DNA of 64,000 nucleotides from Streptomyces bambusae (GCF_020532645.1 NZ_JAJAUZ010000044.1:1-64000); one strand, 5' to 3'; shown: positions 34,425 to 43,230, numbered from the stretch's first letter. Notes: generated by a model from the sequence alone, not told the origin. Translations and numbers: made by a program.

Positions 34425-35765
34425 TCCCCGGGTACTGACGAGCGCTGCCGCCGCCCCGGAACAGGCGGCGGCAGCACCCGGCGCAGCTCCTTGGGCAGGG
34501 CCGCGTAGGCGCGGGACACCAGGACGGCGAAGGCGGCCTGGCCGCGGGCGGTGGGGTGGAAGCTCTCCTGGGCCCTGGGAGCCGGCGTCCGGACATCCTT
34601 GAACACCTTCGGCAGATCGGTGGACAGCCGGCCCAGAGCAGCATCGAACGCGGACTCCTGGTTCCGGTCGCAGGGTCTTTCCAGCGGACTGAGGCAGTGG
34701 CGCAGCAGCGGGTCGAACCCGATGTCGTTGCCGCCGAACGAGAGGGTGGTCAGGCCCGTCCAGCCGTCCAGCGCCGTCTTCTGGGCCGGTTCCCGCCCGC
34801 GGTCGGGCTTGTTGGCCTCCCGGAACTGCTTGAGCTCGGCGCCGCCGCAGGCCCGGAAGACGAACCGGGGCAGCTTCCCCTTCAGCCCCTTGGCCAGCGC
34901 CGGGCCGTAGGCGCGGGAGCTCCGGTAGCAGCGGTTCGAGGGTTTGTCGGTGCCGTCCAGGTACGAACCCGCCCCCTCGCCCGACGAGAACGAGTCGCCC
35001 AAGGCCACGTACGTGTCCGGCTTGACGGTGATCGCCACGTCGTCGGTGCGCGTGTACTGCCCGTCGGCGGCCGTGAGCCGCAGGACGTAGCGGCCCGGCT
35101 TGGCGGCCTTCGCCTTGGTGGCCGGAACGGATGCATCGACGAAGCTGACGGCTCCCGGCCCCGACACCACGCTCCAGCGCGTCTCCAGCCTGCCGTCCGA
35201 CGGGAGGCCGTCGTCGCCGGCGGTCCCGGTCAGCGCGAACGCCTCCCTGCCGACGACCGCACGGTCCGCCCCCGCCTTCACCTGCGGGGCCGCGTTGACG
35301 GGGATCGGGCAGCCGCCGTTGGACTCCGGGCCGGGGACGTGACGGCAGTCGTCACGGTAGTCGGGTACGCCGTCCCCGTCGCCGTCGAGCGGCTCGGGGC
35401 AGCCGAAGAAGTCGCGGAACCCGTACACGTGCGGGCAGTCGTCGACGGCATCGCGCACGTTGTCGCCGTCGTAGTCGTCGGGGTACGGGGTGTGGGCCCA
35501 CTCCGAGACCCCGTACTCGTCGGAGAATTCCCACGACCCGGTGACTCCGTCGTCCAGGGTCATCGTCAGGATCACGCAGACTTCGCACCAGGGCGATGCG
35601 CCGAGCGACACGTCGGCCGGGGTGATGTCGTAGTCGACCGCCCCGCCCAACCCGGTGGTGAAGGTACGGCCGGTCGTTCGGGGGTGTCGTCCCGGCCGCC
35701 GCCGGCCCGCTGCCGGCGACGACCAGCAACCCGGCCAACAGTGCCAGCACCGAAACGGCCCGCAC
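34406..35765 (-). pseudogene. Secreted SGNH/GDSL esterase, deleted and frameshifted
   Basis: A signal peptide starts at GTG 35765 (MRAVSVLALLAGLLVVAGSG) but is in another frame from the mature part; a one-base change near 35650-35665 would join them. The mature part has calcium-type DDCP repeats, a PKD-like segment, then esterase blocks I (DTYVALGDSFSSGEG) and III (FGGNDIGFDP). It then jumps at about 34570 from KDVRTPAPRA directly to block V (ESFHPTARGQ). In intact relatives about 80-90 residues lie between these blocks. The catalytic Ser and His remain, but the fold should be broken. Confidence 0.8.
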
Positions 35766-35944
35766 CAGAAGGCCCCCCGGCGCCCCGATTCCGATTCCGT
35801 TTCCCGGTCCCCGGTCCCGGGCGTCCTGTCATGCCCACGCCCCCCAGCGCCCGGTGCCGCGCGCGCACCGGCGCGGCGTCCGCTCCGGGCGTAGCCGCGT
35901 ACGGATCCCGCCCGCGGGCGAACGACGGAACGGCGCTGTGCGCG

Positions 35945-36892
35945 CTACGGCCGCAGGATGACGTTGCCCGTCTTGCGGCCTGTGTCCACGTGGTGGTGGG
36001 CTGCGGCGGTGTCGGCGAGGTCGTAGGTCCGGTCGATCACGACGGTGAGGGTGCCTTCGGCGGCGAGTTGCAGGAGGTGGGCGAAGTCTTCGGGGCGTTC
36101 GGGGGCGGGGCCGGCGACGACGTTGCCGCGGGCGCGGACCGTGTCGGCGAGGCCTGCGACGGCCAGGAGGAGCACGCCGCCGGGGTTCAGGAGGCGGCGG
36201 CCCGCGGCGATCGACAGGTTTCCCACGACGTCGAACACGACGTCGAAGCGCTCCGTGATGCCGCTCAGGTCGTCGCGGGTGTAGTCGATGACGCGGGCGG
36301 CTCCCAGGCCGGTGACCAAGGCGGTGTTCGGGGTGCTGGTCACGGCGGTGACGGTCGCGCCGAGGTGCCTGGCCAGCTGGACGGCGTTCGTGCCGAGCGC
36401 GCCGGACGCCCCGTTGACGCACACCGACATGCCGGGGCCGACCTTGCCCTTGTCGCGCAGGTAGTACAGGGCCGACTGGCCGCCGAACAGCAGCCCGGCC
36501 GCGTCCTCGTGGCTCACCGCGGCCGGTTTCCGCACCAGCTTCCCGGCGGGCACCGCCGCGTACTCGGCGTGCGCGCCCAGCTTGATGCCGGTCATGCCGC
36601 AGACCTCGTCGCCGGGTGCCCGGTCGCGGACGCGCGCGCCGACGGCCACGACCTCGCCGGAGAAGGAGCTGCCCAGGACCGGCCGCCGCGGGCGGCGGAT
36701 CCCGAACACCAGGCGGGCGAAGGGCGCGAAGCCCGAGGGGAACCGGGCGCCGCGGATGCGCGCGTCGGCCGAGGTGACGGCCACCGCCCTGACGCGGACC
36801 AGGACCTCGTCGGGGCGCGGCTCGGGCCGGGGGACCTCGTCGATGCGTACGACGTCGGGCGGGCCGTACCGGTCGACGACTGCTGCCTTCAT
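35945..36892 (-). CDS. Zinc-free quinone oxidoreductase (MDR family)
   Basis: A 315-aa NADPH-dependent oxidoreductase of the quinone-reductase branch of the medium-chain family. N-terminal GroES-like domain with MKAAVVDRYGPPDVV and PGDEVCG; Rossmann domain with VNGASGALGTNAVQLARHLGA (about 158-178) and the FDVVFDVVG strand. The Cys/His zinc ligands are missing, as usual for this branch. It is divergent from the TetR gene at 36976 with two palindromes in the 83-bp gap, so it is the likely target of that regulator. The role may be detoxification of quinones or aldehydes. Confidence 0.88.
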   Translation of the reverse strand: MKAAVVDRYGPPDVVRIDEVPRPEPRPDEVLVRVRAVAVTSADARIRGARFPSGFAPFARLVFGIRRPRRPVLGSSFSGEVVAVGARVRDRAPGDEVCGMTGIKLGAHAEYAAVPAGKLVRKPAAVSHEDAAGLLFGGQSALYYLRDKGKVGPGMSVCVNGASGALGTNAVQLARHLGATVTAVTSTPNTALVTGLGAARVIDYTRDDLSGITERFDVVFDVVGNLSIAAGRRLLNPGGVLLLAVAGLADTVRARGNVVAGPAPERPEDFAHLLQLAAEGTLTVVIDRTYDLADTAAAHHHVDTGRKTGNVILRP

Positions 36893-36900
36893 GCGCTCTC

Positions 36901-36914
36901 CTTACAGGTGTAAG
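36901..36914. promoter_or_regulatory. Putative TetR operator, distal site
   Basis: CTTACA-GG-TGTAAG is a perfect 6-bp inverted repeat just before the quinone reductase start. It shares the CTTAC...GTAAG halves with the larger palindrome at 36931-36948, so both are probably bound by the adjacent TetR protein. Confidence 0.75.
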
Positions 36915-36930
36915 TCTGCGCATCACGGTA

Positions 36931-36948
36931 GCCTTACGGCCGTAAGGC
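36931..36948. promoter_or_regulatory. Putative TetR operator, main site
   Basis: GCCTTACGGCCGTAAGGC is an 18-bp perfect palindrome midway between the divergent quinone reductase and TetR genes. It is the strongest operator candidate in the window and would let the regulator control both promoters. Confidence 0.85.
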
Positions 36949-36975
36949 AGCAAGTACCGATGTGAAAGGCCCGTC

Positions 36976-37644
36976 ATGCCCCGGCGCCCCGCACTCAGCC
37001 TCGACCGGATCATCGACGCCGCGGTGGCGGTCGCCGACCGCGGCGGGCTCGGCCAGGTGAGCATGCGCAACGTCGGCAAGGAACTGGGCGTCGAGGCGAT
37101 GTCGCTCTACCACCACCTCGCCGGCAAGGACGCGCTGCTGGACGCCCTGGCGAACTGGATCTTCACCCGGATCGAGCTGCCCGCGCCCGGGGCGCCGTGG
37201 CGGCCGGCCATGGCCGGCCGGGCCGCATCGGCCCGGGACGTCCTGGCCCGGCACCCGTGGGCCCTCGGCCTCATCGAGTCGCGCCGCTTCCCGGGCCCGG
37301 CCCTCCTGCGGCACCACGACGCCGTGCTCGGGTGCCTGCGCGGCAACGGCTTCACGGTGACGCTGGCGGCCCACGCCTTCTCCGTCATCGACGCGTACGT
37401 CCACGGGTTCGTGCTGACCGAGCTCAACCTGCCGTTCGACGCGGAAGCGGACGCCGGCGTCGAGGAGTTCATCGGCGAGATCGAGGAGCACCTCTCCCCC
37501 GACGCCTACCCGCACCTGGTCGAGCTGATCACCGAGAACGTCATGCACCGGAACTACTCCTACGCCGACGAGTTCGCGTACGGCCTCGACCTCATCCTCG
37601 ACGGCCTCGCTTCCCGCCTGTCAGCCGAACCGGCGTCCGGCTGA
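36976..37644 (+). CDS. TetR-family regulator
   Basis: A 222-aa repressor-type protein. The HTH region is IIDAAVAVADRGGLGQVSMRNVGKELGVEAMSLYHHLAGKDALLDAL (about 12-58), the variant with VEAMSLYHH typical of the TetR_C (tetracycline-repressor-like) subgroup. The ligand-binding part ends FAYGLDLILDGLASRL. The ATG at 36976 is close to the operator region. Because it sits divergent to the quinone reductase with palindromes between, it probably represses that gene and itself until a small hydrophobic ligand binds. Confidence 0.93.
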   Translation: MPRRPALSLDRIIDAAVAVADRGGLGQVSMRNVGKELGVEAMSLYHHLAGKDALLDALANWIFTRIELPAPGAPWRPAMAGRAASARDVLARHPWALGLIESRRFPGPALLRHHDAVLGCLRGNGFTVTLAAHAFSVIDAYVHGFVLTELNLPFDAEADAGVEEFIGEIEEHLSPDAYPHLVELITENVMHRNYSYADEFAYGLDLILDGLASRLSAEPASG

Positions 37645-37658
37645 CAGGCGTTCACCCC

Positions 37659-37682
37659 GGCGGGCGCCGTCCGGCGCCCGCC
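37659..37682. terminator. Hairpin between convergent genes
   Basis: GGCGGGCGCC (37659-37668), loop GTCC and GGCGCCCGCC (37673-37682) form a perfect 10-bp stem between the convergent TetR gene and the propeller-like gene. Confidence 0.75.
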
Positions 37683-37687
37683 GCCCG

Positions 37688-38068
37688 TCAGCTCATCCCC
37701 GGCGGGCCGCTCGTCCGGCGGTCGACGAGGGCGCGCCGGCCGGGCCAGGCGGAGCCGTTGTACGAGGACCACCAGATGTCGTTGTCCTCGCCGTTGCCGC
37801 GGAACACCATGTAGGCCCGGCCGTTGAGGTACGCGAGGTCGGGCTCGCGGGCCGTGGCCCCCACGAAGCCCTGCTGCGGGGTCCACTGCCCGTTCACCAT
37901 GCGGGACCAGTAGATCTTCGGGTCGCTGTCGGTGCCCCGCCACGCCATGTACGCCGTGTCCGGCGCCTGCGTCGCGGCCTCGGCACCCTCGTGCGCCACC
38001 CCCGTCGACGCACCCAGTGCGACCAGCGCGTCGACCGGAGCGATCCGCCGCGTCGTGAGCCTCTTCAT
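37688..38068 (-). CDS. Short beta-propeller-like protein, probably truncated
   Basis: A 126-aa protein from ATG 38068. After a weak signal-like start (MKRLTTRRIAP...GVAHEGAEA) come two similar units: AYMAWRGTDSDPKIYWSRMVNGQW and AYMVFRGNGEDNDIWWSSYNGSAW. These are blade repeats like those of sialidase/tectonin-type propellers, which need five to seven blades. Two blades cannot close a ring, so the gene is probably a fragment or works as an oligomer. The signal peptide lacks a good hydrophobic core, another sign of decay. Confidence 0.55.
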   Translation of the reverse strand: MKRLTTRRIAPVDALVALGASTGVAHEGAEAATQAPDTAYMAWRGTDSDPKIYWSRMVNGQWTPQQGFVGATAREPDLAYLNGRAYMVFRGNGEDNDIWWSSYNGSAWPGRRALVDRRTSGPPGMS

Positions 38069-38511
38069 GCCGTCTCTTCCTGTTCGGGTGGGGGGCTCTG
38101 ACGGCAAGTCAATCCGTTGCGCGGGCGGATCCGGCAGGTCCACCAGGGCGGGCGGACGGACACGAGATCGGTCCGGACGGGCAGGCGGCACGCAGCATGC
38201 ACCCCCGCACCCGCGCGATCCGGTCAGTCTCGGTGGACGTTCGGTGAACCGCGTGCGGCCTCCGGCAGGTCAGCGGCCCTCGTACGGGCGGCTCCAGGGA
38301 CCTCACCCCCCTGTCAGCGGGTGATCACGCAGCGCGCATCCCCCGCCTGAGCTGCCCGAACGACCGTACGGTCACCGATAATCGAACGACTTGTCTGTAA
38401 ATCGGTCATCGATATGACCCCAGCCTTCGCAGCCGACAGACTCAGGGACGTCAAGCCGATGCATCGCAGTCAATTACTGCGGTTGCCCTTTGAATTGAAA
38501 GTGAGTCTGTC
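38069..38511. other. 443-bp intergenic region before the subtilisin inhibitor gene
   Basis: No gene is visible. The last 150 bp are clearly less GC-rich than the rest and probably hold the inhibitor promoter. They contain an inverted repeat GGTCAT-CGAT-ATGACC at 38404-38419, about 95 bp before the start codon, which may bind a regulator. Confidence 0.5.
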
Positions 38512-38931
38512 GTGCGTCACCGTATCGCTGCCGTCTCCGCCGCCGCTCTCCTTGCCCTGGCCGGTGCCACGGGCATCGCGCAGGCGCAGCCCGCGAGCCT
38601 GTACGCGCCCTCCGCCGTGGTCCTCGCCGTCTACCAGGGCGACGAGGCGACCACCGCCGTACGGGCGTCGACGCTGAGCTGCGCGCCGACCGCCCTGGGA
38701 ACGCACCCCGACCCCGAGGCCGCCTGTACGGCCCTCGCCGCCACCGCCGGCACCCTCGACACCCTCCTGGCCTCCCCTGACGAGAACCGCGCGTGCCCGA
38801 TGCACTACGACCCCGTCACCGTCACCGCGGACGGCGTCTGGCAGGGCACCCGCATCGCCTGGAAGCACACCTTCTCCAACAGCTGCGCCATGTCCCAGAC
38901 CCTGAACGGAAACCCGGTCTTCGCCTTCTGA
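38512..38931 (+). CDS. Subtilisin inhibitor-like protein (SSI family)
   Basis: A 139-aa secreted protease inhibitor starting at GTG 38512. After the signal peptide (cleavage about residue 26) the SSI signature is clear: SLYAPSAVVLAVYQGD, LSCAPTALGTHPDPEAAC, the reactive loop CPMHYDPV and VTADGVWQGTRIAWKHTFSNSCAM, ending PVFAF. Four Cys form the two conserved disulfides. The P1 residue is Met (M-H bond), suiting subtilisin or chymotrypsin-like targets rather than trypsin. It precedes a tripeptidyl aminopeptidase gene. Confidence 0.95.
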   Translation: MRHRIAAVSAAALLALAGATGIAQAQPASLYAPSAVVLAVYQGDEATTAVRASTLSCAPTALGTHPDPEAACTALAATAGTLDTLLASPDENRACPMHYDPVTVTADGVWQGTRIAWKHTFSNSCAMSQTLNGNPVFAF

Positions 38932-38939
38932 CCGGGCCC

Positions 38940-39003
38940 GCAGCAGCGGCCGTCGACCGCAGCAGCCATCGACCGCAGCAGGACTCGACCGCAGCAGCCG
39001 TCT
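38940..39003. repeat. CGACCGCAGCAG direct repeats
   Basis: Four imperfect copies of a CCGCAGCAG motif, three of them within CGACCGCAGCAG at 15-18 bp spacing, directly follow the inhibitor gene. They cannot form a strong hairpin with each other and their role is unknown. Confidence 0.6.
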
Positions 39004-39096
39004 GCAGGTCCGGCCGGGTGAGGGGCGGGCCGGTCCGATGGGGCGCCCGGGAGTGCCGTGGGGGCACTGCCGGGGCCCCTCGTTAGCGTCGGGGGC

Positions 39097-40788
39097 ATGA
39101 CGGACGACGAACGGACAGGGGCGCGGCGGCCACGAGGCGGGGGACGCGGCGCCCGGGGCCTGGGCGTCGTCCTGGCCTCCGCCTGCCTCCTCGGCGGGCT
39201 CGTGCCCGGCGCCACCTCGGCCGCCCACGCGACACGGAACGGCACGGACCCTGCGCTCTCGCGGTACCACCATCAGGTGCTCGGGTGGCACAGCTGTGTG
39301 CGGGGGGCTGCGGACGAGGTGGGCCGTGCACTGGAGAAGGCCGGTGCGCGGTGTGCCGAGGTGACCGTCCCGCTCGACTACGCGGAACCGGGCGGCCTCA
39401 CGACCACCGTCGCGATCGCCCGGATCAGCGCCCCCGACACCCGGCGCCGGATCGGCCCGCTCCTGGTCAACCCGGGCGGGCCGGGCGCGCCCGCGCTCGG
39501 TCTCGCGGCATTCGTCCACGCCGCCCTGGGCAGCGTGGCCGCGCGCTACGACGTCATCGGCATGGACCCCCGGTTCGTCGGCCGCAGCACCCCGCTGGAC
39601 TGCGGCTGGCCCACCGGTACGGTCATCCGCGGCGCCGGTCTGACACGAGCGGCCTTCGAGCGCCAGGTCGCGTTCCACCGGGACCTCGTGGCCCGCTGCC
39701 GCACCCGGAACGGACCGCTGCTGCCGCACGTCACGACGCGCAACACGGCTCGTGACATGGACGTCGTCAGGGCCGTGCTGGGCGCCCCGAAACTCAGCTA
39801 TCTGGGCTACTCGTACGGCACGTACCTGGGGACCGTGTACACGCAGATGTTCCCCGGCCACTACGACCGGGTGGTGCTCGACAGCGCCCTCGATCCCGTC
39901 CGCTACGGGCCGCGGATGCTCCGGGACACCCTCCCCGCGAACGAGCGCGCCCTTGCCGCGTGGGCCGGCTGGGCGGCTCGGCGCCACGGCACGTACCGGC
40001 TGGGCCGGACCCGCGCGCAGGTGCTGGCCGCCGTGGACCGTTTCCTCCGGACCGCGGACCGGCGGCCGCTGGCCGTCGGCTCGGCGCCGGAGACGTACCG
40101 GGTGGACTCGACGCACATCCCGTTCCTCGTGCTGAGCGGGATCGCCGACGACACGGACGCGGCCCGGGCCGAGTTCTCCGGGCAGATGTCCGTGCTCGCC
40201 GATGCGGCGGCCGGCCGACCCCCTCGGAGGCTGTCGCCGCAGTTCACCGAGCTGCTGCGGATCATCCTCACCGGCGAGCGCTCGCACTACGGCAGCGTGC
40301 AGGCGGCGCTGGTCTGCGGGGACAAGCCGGCACCGCGCAACCCGGAGCACTACTGGCGCAACGTCGAGCGCAGCCTCGCCGCCCGGCCGCTGTTCGGGCC
40401 GCTGAGCCACGCCATCGGGCCGTGCGCCTTCTGGGACCGGCCCCGCGAGGAGCCCACCCGTGTCACGCACGACACCCCGGCGCTGATCCTGGCCGCCACC
40501 GGCGACCCCCGCACCCCGTACGAGGGCAACGTCGCTCTGCACCGCATGCTGCCCGCCTCCCGCCTGATCACCCTCCGGGACACGATCCGGCACGGCGTCT
40601 ACGGCGTGTCCGGCAGCGCCTGCGCGGACGCCCTCGTCAACTCCTACCTCAACACGGGCACGTTGCCGGCCGGGGACCGCACGTGCAGCAGGCCGGACGC
40701 GGGGGGGGGGGGGGGACCGACGAGCCGTTCTCCGGCCTACGCAACCATCGGTCTGCCGGAAGGCGTGTACGGAGGGAGAATTCCCTAG
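39097..40788 (+). CDS. Secreted tripeptidyl aminopeptidase (TAP-like alpha/beta hydrolase)
   Basis: A 563-aa exported peptidase from ATG 39097. A signal region rich in Leu and Ala ends near AAHATRN. The alpha/beta-hydrolase core shows the oxyanion strand LLVNPGGPGAP, the nucleophile elbow GYSYGT (Ser in LSYLGYSYGTYLG), the Asp loop LILAATGDPRTPYEG and the His in RLITLRDTIRHGVYG. The C-terminal TAP domain ends CADALVNSYLNTGTLPAGDRTC. A run of 15 G at 40701-40715 sits just after that Cys, so the last 25 residues depend on the exact count. SSI-type inhibitors and TAP enzymes act together in mycelial protein turnover. Confidence 0.92.
   Translation: MTDDERTGARRPRGGGRGARGLGVVLASACLLGGLVPGATSAAHATRNGTDPALSRYHHQVLGWHSCVRGAADEVGRALEKAGARCAEVTVPLDYAEPGGLTTTVAIARISAPDTRRRIGPLLVNPGGPGAPALGLAAFVHAALGSVAARYDVIGMDPRFVGRSTPLDCGWPTGTVIRGAGLTRAAFERQVAFHRDLVARCRTRNGPLLPHVTTRNTARDMDVVRAVLGAPKLSYLGYSYGTYLGTVYTQMFPGHYDRVVLDSALDPVRYGPRMLRDTLPANERALAAWAGWAARRHGTYRLGRTRAQVLAAVDRFLRTADRRPLAVGSAPETYRVDSTHIPFLVLSGIADDTDAARAEFSGQMSVLADAAAGRPPRRLSPQFTELLRIILTGERSHYGSVQAALVCGDKPAPRNPEHYWRNVERSLAARPLFGPLSHAIGPCAFWDRPREEPTRVTHDTPALILAATGDPRTPYEGNVALHRMLPASRLITLRDTIRHGVYGVSGSACADALVNSYLNTGTLPAGDRTCSRPDAGGGGGPTSRSPAYATIGLPEGVYGGRIP
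40701..40715 (+). repeat. 15-G homopolymer in the 3' end of the TAP gene
   Basis: Fifteen consecutive G fall inside the last codons of the peptidase gene. In this frame the product reads AGGGGGPTSRS to the stop at 40788; other counts give a different tail of up to about 40 residues. The catalytic domain lies upstream and is not affected. Confidence 0.9.
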
Positions 40789-40806
40789 ACGATCAGGAGC
40801 CGTTCC

Positions 40807-41559
40807 GTGCCGGATGAGTTCACGTCGCACCGTCCCGTCGCCGCCGATGAACTCGGCCTGCGGGGAGGGCAGTCGATCCGGCCGGACGGCGCGCTCGAAG
40901 CGTTCCGGGAGGAGTGCGAGGCGCTCACCGGGGGCCTCGCGGGACTCTCCGAGGCCGAGTGGAGCCTGCCGACGCGCTGCACCCCCTGGTCCGTGCGCGA
41001 CCTGCTCGGGCACGTGTGCGTGGTGATCGACTGGCTGCCGTCGATGCTCGGCGCACCCGCGCCCGGTGCGGCGGAGATCTCCGCGGTGGAGTACTACCGC
41101 CCGGACGAGCGCTTTTCGCCGCAGACCAACGGCACGCGCATCGCGCTGGCCCAGGACCGGGCGACGCGGTCGGCCGACGGGGGCGCGTTTGCCGAGGACT
41201 TCGCCGCGACCTGGCAGCGGGCCGACCGGCTGTGCCGGGTCCAGCCGGCCGGCCGTACGGTACGGACGCGGCACGGTGACGCCATGCTGCTGTCGGAGTT
41301 CCTCCGCACACGTGTCGTCGAAGTCGCCGTCCACGGACTTGACTTGGCCGACGCACTCGGACGCGAGCCGTGGCTGTCCCCGGCGGCCGGCGCGGTCGTG
41401 ACGGAGCTGCTGATCGGCGCGGAGCACACCGCGTCCGTCGACGAACTGGGCTGGAGCCGGCCCCGGTTCCTGCGCAAGGCCACCGGCCGGGAGCCGCTGG
41501 ACGCGGCGGAGTCCGCACAGGTCGAGCGACTCGGCATCCGCTGGCTCGCGCTGGGCTGA
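40807..41559 (+). CDS. Maleylpyruvate isomerase family mycothiol-dependent enzyme
   Basis: A 250-aa protein with the DinB-like four-helix fold of mycothiol-dependent enzymes. GTG 40807 follows AGGAG at good spacing. The N-terminal helix motif TRCTPWSVRDLLGHVCVVIDWL carries the first His metal ligand, and VVEVAVHGLDLADALG the second region, as in the MDMPI_N domain. Metal and mycothiol use are assumed from the family. It starts 18 bp after the peptidase stop and could be read from the same transcript, though the functions seem unrelated. Confidence 0.85.
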   Translation: MPDEFTSHRPVAADELGLRGGQSIRPDGALEAFREECEALTGGLAGLSEAEWSLPTRCTPWSVRDLLGHVCVVIDWLPSMLGAPAPGAAEISAVEYYRPDERFSPQTNGTRIALAQDRATRSADGGAFAEDFAATWQRADRLCRVQPAGRTVRTRHGDAMLLSEFLRTRVVEVAVHGLDLADALGREPWLSPAAGAVVTELLIGAEHTASVDELGWSRPRFLRKATGREPLDAAESAQVERLGIRWLALG

Positions 41560-41614
41560 CGCCCCCGCGCGGCCGGGCGCGCGTGTGGCGGGTACGACTG
41601 GGCAGCCTGAACTC

Positions 41615-42175
41615 ATGTCAGGTGTCGAGGTGTTGCTCATCGGGGGGCGGGCCGGGGTCGGCAAGACGTCGGTGGGGTGGGAGGTTTCGGCGGTACTGCG
41701 GGTGGCTGGGGTGGCTCACGCGATCGTCGAGGGCGACTACATGGGGCAGGTGCATCCTGCACCGGCGGGGGATCCGGACCGTTCGGAGATCACCGAGAGC
41801 AATCTGACCGCCGTGTGGGCGAACTTCGCCGGGCGCGGGTACCGGCGGCTGGTGTACACGAACACCGCGAGCGTGCTCCCCGAGGCGACCGGCATGTTCG
41901 AACGCGCCATGGGGGCCGGAGTGCGGATCGTACGCGTCCTGCTCACCGCTTCCGACGCCACCGCCCGGGCCCGGCTGACGGGCCGGGAGCTCGGCTCGGA
42001 GCTGGAGCACGAGGTGGCGAACGGCATCCGCCGGGCGCGGCTCCTGGACCGGCGGGCGGCGGCGGGAACGCTGCGGGTGGCGACGGACCGGCGGGCCGTC
42101 GGGGACATCGCGCGGGAGGTGGTGGCGGCGACGGGATGGGCCGGGGCCGCGGCCGCGCGGGGCGTCCCCCTATGA
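41615..42175 (+). CDS. P-loop kinase-like protein
   Basis: A 186-aa soluble P-loop NTPase. The phosphate-binding loop GGRAGVGKTSVGWEV is at residues 10-24. An Asp in AIVEGDYM follows, then the YRRLVYTNTASVLPEA strand and an Arg-rich lid (ARARLTGRELGSELEHEV). This layout fits small kinases of the AAA_33/shikimate-kinase-like group. The substrate is unknown. No partner lies next to it apart from the SGNH gene downstream on the same strand (54 bp). Confidence 0.78.
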   Translation: MSGVEVLLIGGRAGVGKTSVGWEVSAVLRVAGVAHAIVEGDYMGQVHPAPAGDPDRSEITESNLTAVWANFAGRGYRRLVYTNTASVLPEATGMFERAMGAGVRIVRVLLTASDATARARLTGRELGSELEHEVANGIRRARLLDRRAAAGTLRVATDRRAVGDIAREVVAATGWAGAAAARGVPL

Positions 42176-42229
42176 TCGTCTGCACGCCGGGGCAGACCGC
42201 CACCGGGTCCGTGAGCTGGGGGAATACGC

Positions 42230-42838
42230 GTGATCGAACTGTCCGAAGAACCGATGACCTGGGTGGCGACCGGGGACAGCATCACCCAGGCGGTGCTCCA
42301 CACGTACGGTGCCCGGGGCTGGGTCGAGCACCTTCACGAGCGGATCCGGTGGCAGCTGGACCGGCTCACCGACATCGTGGTCAACACCGGGGTGTCGGCG
42401 TGGACGGCCACGGACGTCCTCGGCTCCTACGACCACCTGATCGGCCGGTTCGCGCCCGACGTGCTGTCGGTGTCGCTCGGCACCAACGACGCCCGGGCCG
42501 GACGCGCGGGCCTCCCCGAGTTCCACCGGTCCATGCGGGAGATCATCGCGCGGACCGAAGACGCCCGGATCGTCCTGCACACGCCCGCCCTCACCAGCTG
42601 GACCGGCCGGGCCGCCCGGGCCGAACTGCCCGCGTACTGCGAGGCGGTGCGCGAGATCGCCGCGGACACCGGCGCCCTGCTCGTCGACCACGAGGCGCAC
42701 TGGCTGGCCAGGTTCCCCGACGGCGCCGACCCGATCGCCTGGCTCGACGACCCCGCCCACCCGAACGCCACAGGCCACCGCCAGATGGCCGACCACACCC
42801 TCCGCACCCTCGGCCTCGGCGAACTCACGGACCTCTGA
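42230..42838 (+). CDS. SGNH/GDSL-type hydrolase
   Basis: A 202-aa hydrolase. Block I is VATGDSITQAV (catalytic Ser about residue 17), block II Gly is in NTGVSAWTATDV, block III is SLGTNDARAG (Asn) and block V is DPAHPNATGHRQMA (Asp and His). All four key residues are present. There is no signal peptide, so it is cytoplasmic, unlike the damaged secreted esterase at 34406. GTG 42230 is the start. Likely an acyl esterase of unknown substrate. Confidence 0.88.
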   Translation: MIELSEEPMTWVATGDSITQAVLHTYGARGWVEHLHERIRWQLDRLTDIVVNTGVSAWTATDVLGSYDHLIGRFAPDVLSVSLGTNDARAGRAGLPEFHRSMREIIARTEDARIVLHTPALTSWTGRAARAELPAYCEAVREIAADTGALLVDHEAHWLARFPDGADPIAWLDDPAHPNATGHRQMADHTLRTLGLGELTDL

Positions 42839-42912
42839 CCTCCGACGGGACGGGCGGCCGGGACGGGCGGCCGGGGCGGGCGCACCGGGGCGGGCGCCGT
42901 CTGTCCATCGGG

Positions 42913-43230
42913 TCAGTCCGCCGGCGCGGGCGGGCTGGCCGTCGTGCCCGTCACGATGGCGGTCAGGGCTGTGATGTGGCGTTGGTAGGTCTGGCGGCCG
43001 GCCGGTGTGATGCGGTACCAGGTGGCGGCGCCGCGGCCGCGGCCGGTTTTGCTGATCTTGATGTAGCCGGCGTGTTCGAGGGCGGCCATCTGCTTGGAGA
43101 GGTCCGAGTCGCTGATGCCGAGGTGGTCGCGGAGGAAGGCGAAGTCGGCCTGGTCGCTGTGGGCCAGCACCGACATCGCCGCCAGCCGCTTGGGGGCGTG
43201 GATCACCGGGTCGAGGTCGGCGAGGCTCAC
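42913..43230 (-). CDS. Winged-helix transcriptional regulator
   Basis: A 105-aa one-domain regulator of the PF13601-like (MarR/ArsR-related) group. The recognition region is LRDHLGISDSDLSKQMAALEHAGYIKISKTGRG and the wing is ATWYRITPAGRQTYQRH. It starts at GTG 43230, overlapping the stop of the membrane protein gene by 4 bp (GTGA), so the two are coupled. Genes of this type often control their partner membrane protein; a 24-bp inverted repeat upstream of the pair is a candidate operator. Confidence 0.88.
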   Translation of the reverse strand: MSLADLDPVIHAPKRLAAMSVLAHSDQADFAFLRDHLGISDSDLSKQMAALEHAGYIKISKTGRGRGAATWYRITPAGRQTYQRHITALTAIVTGTTASPPAPAD

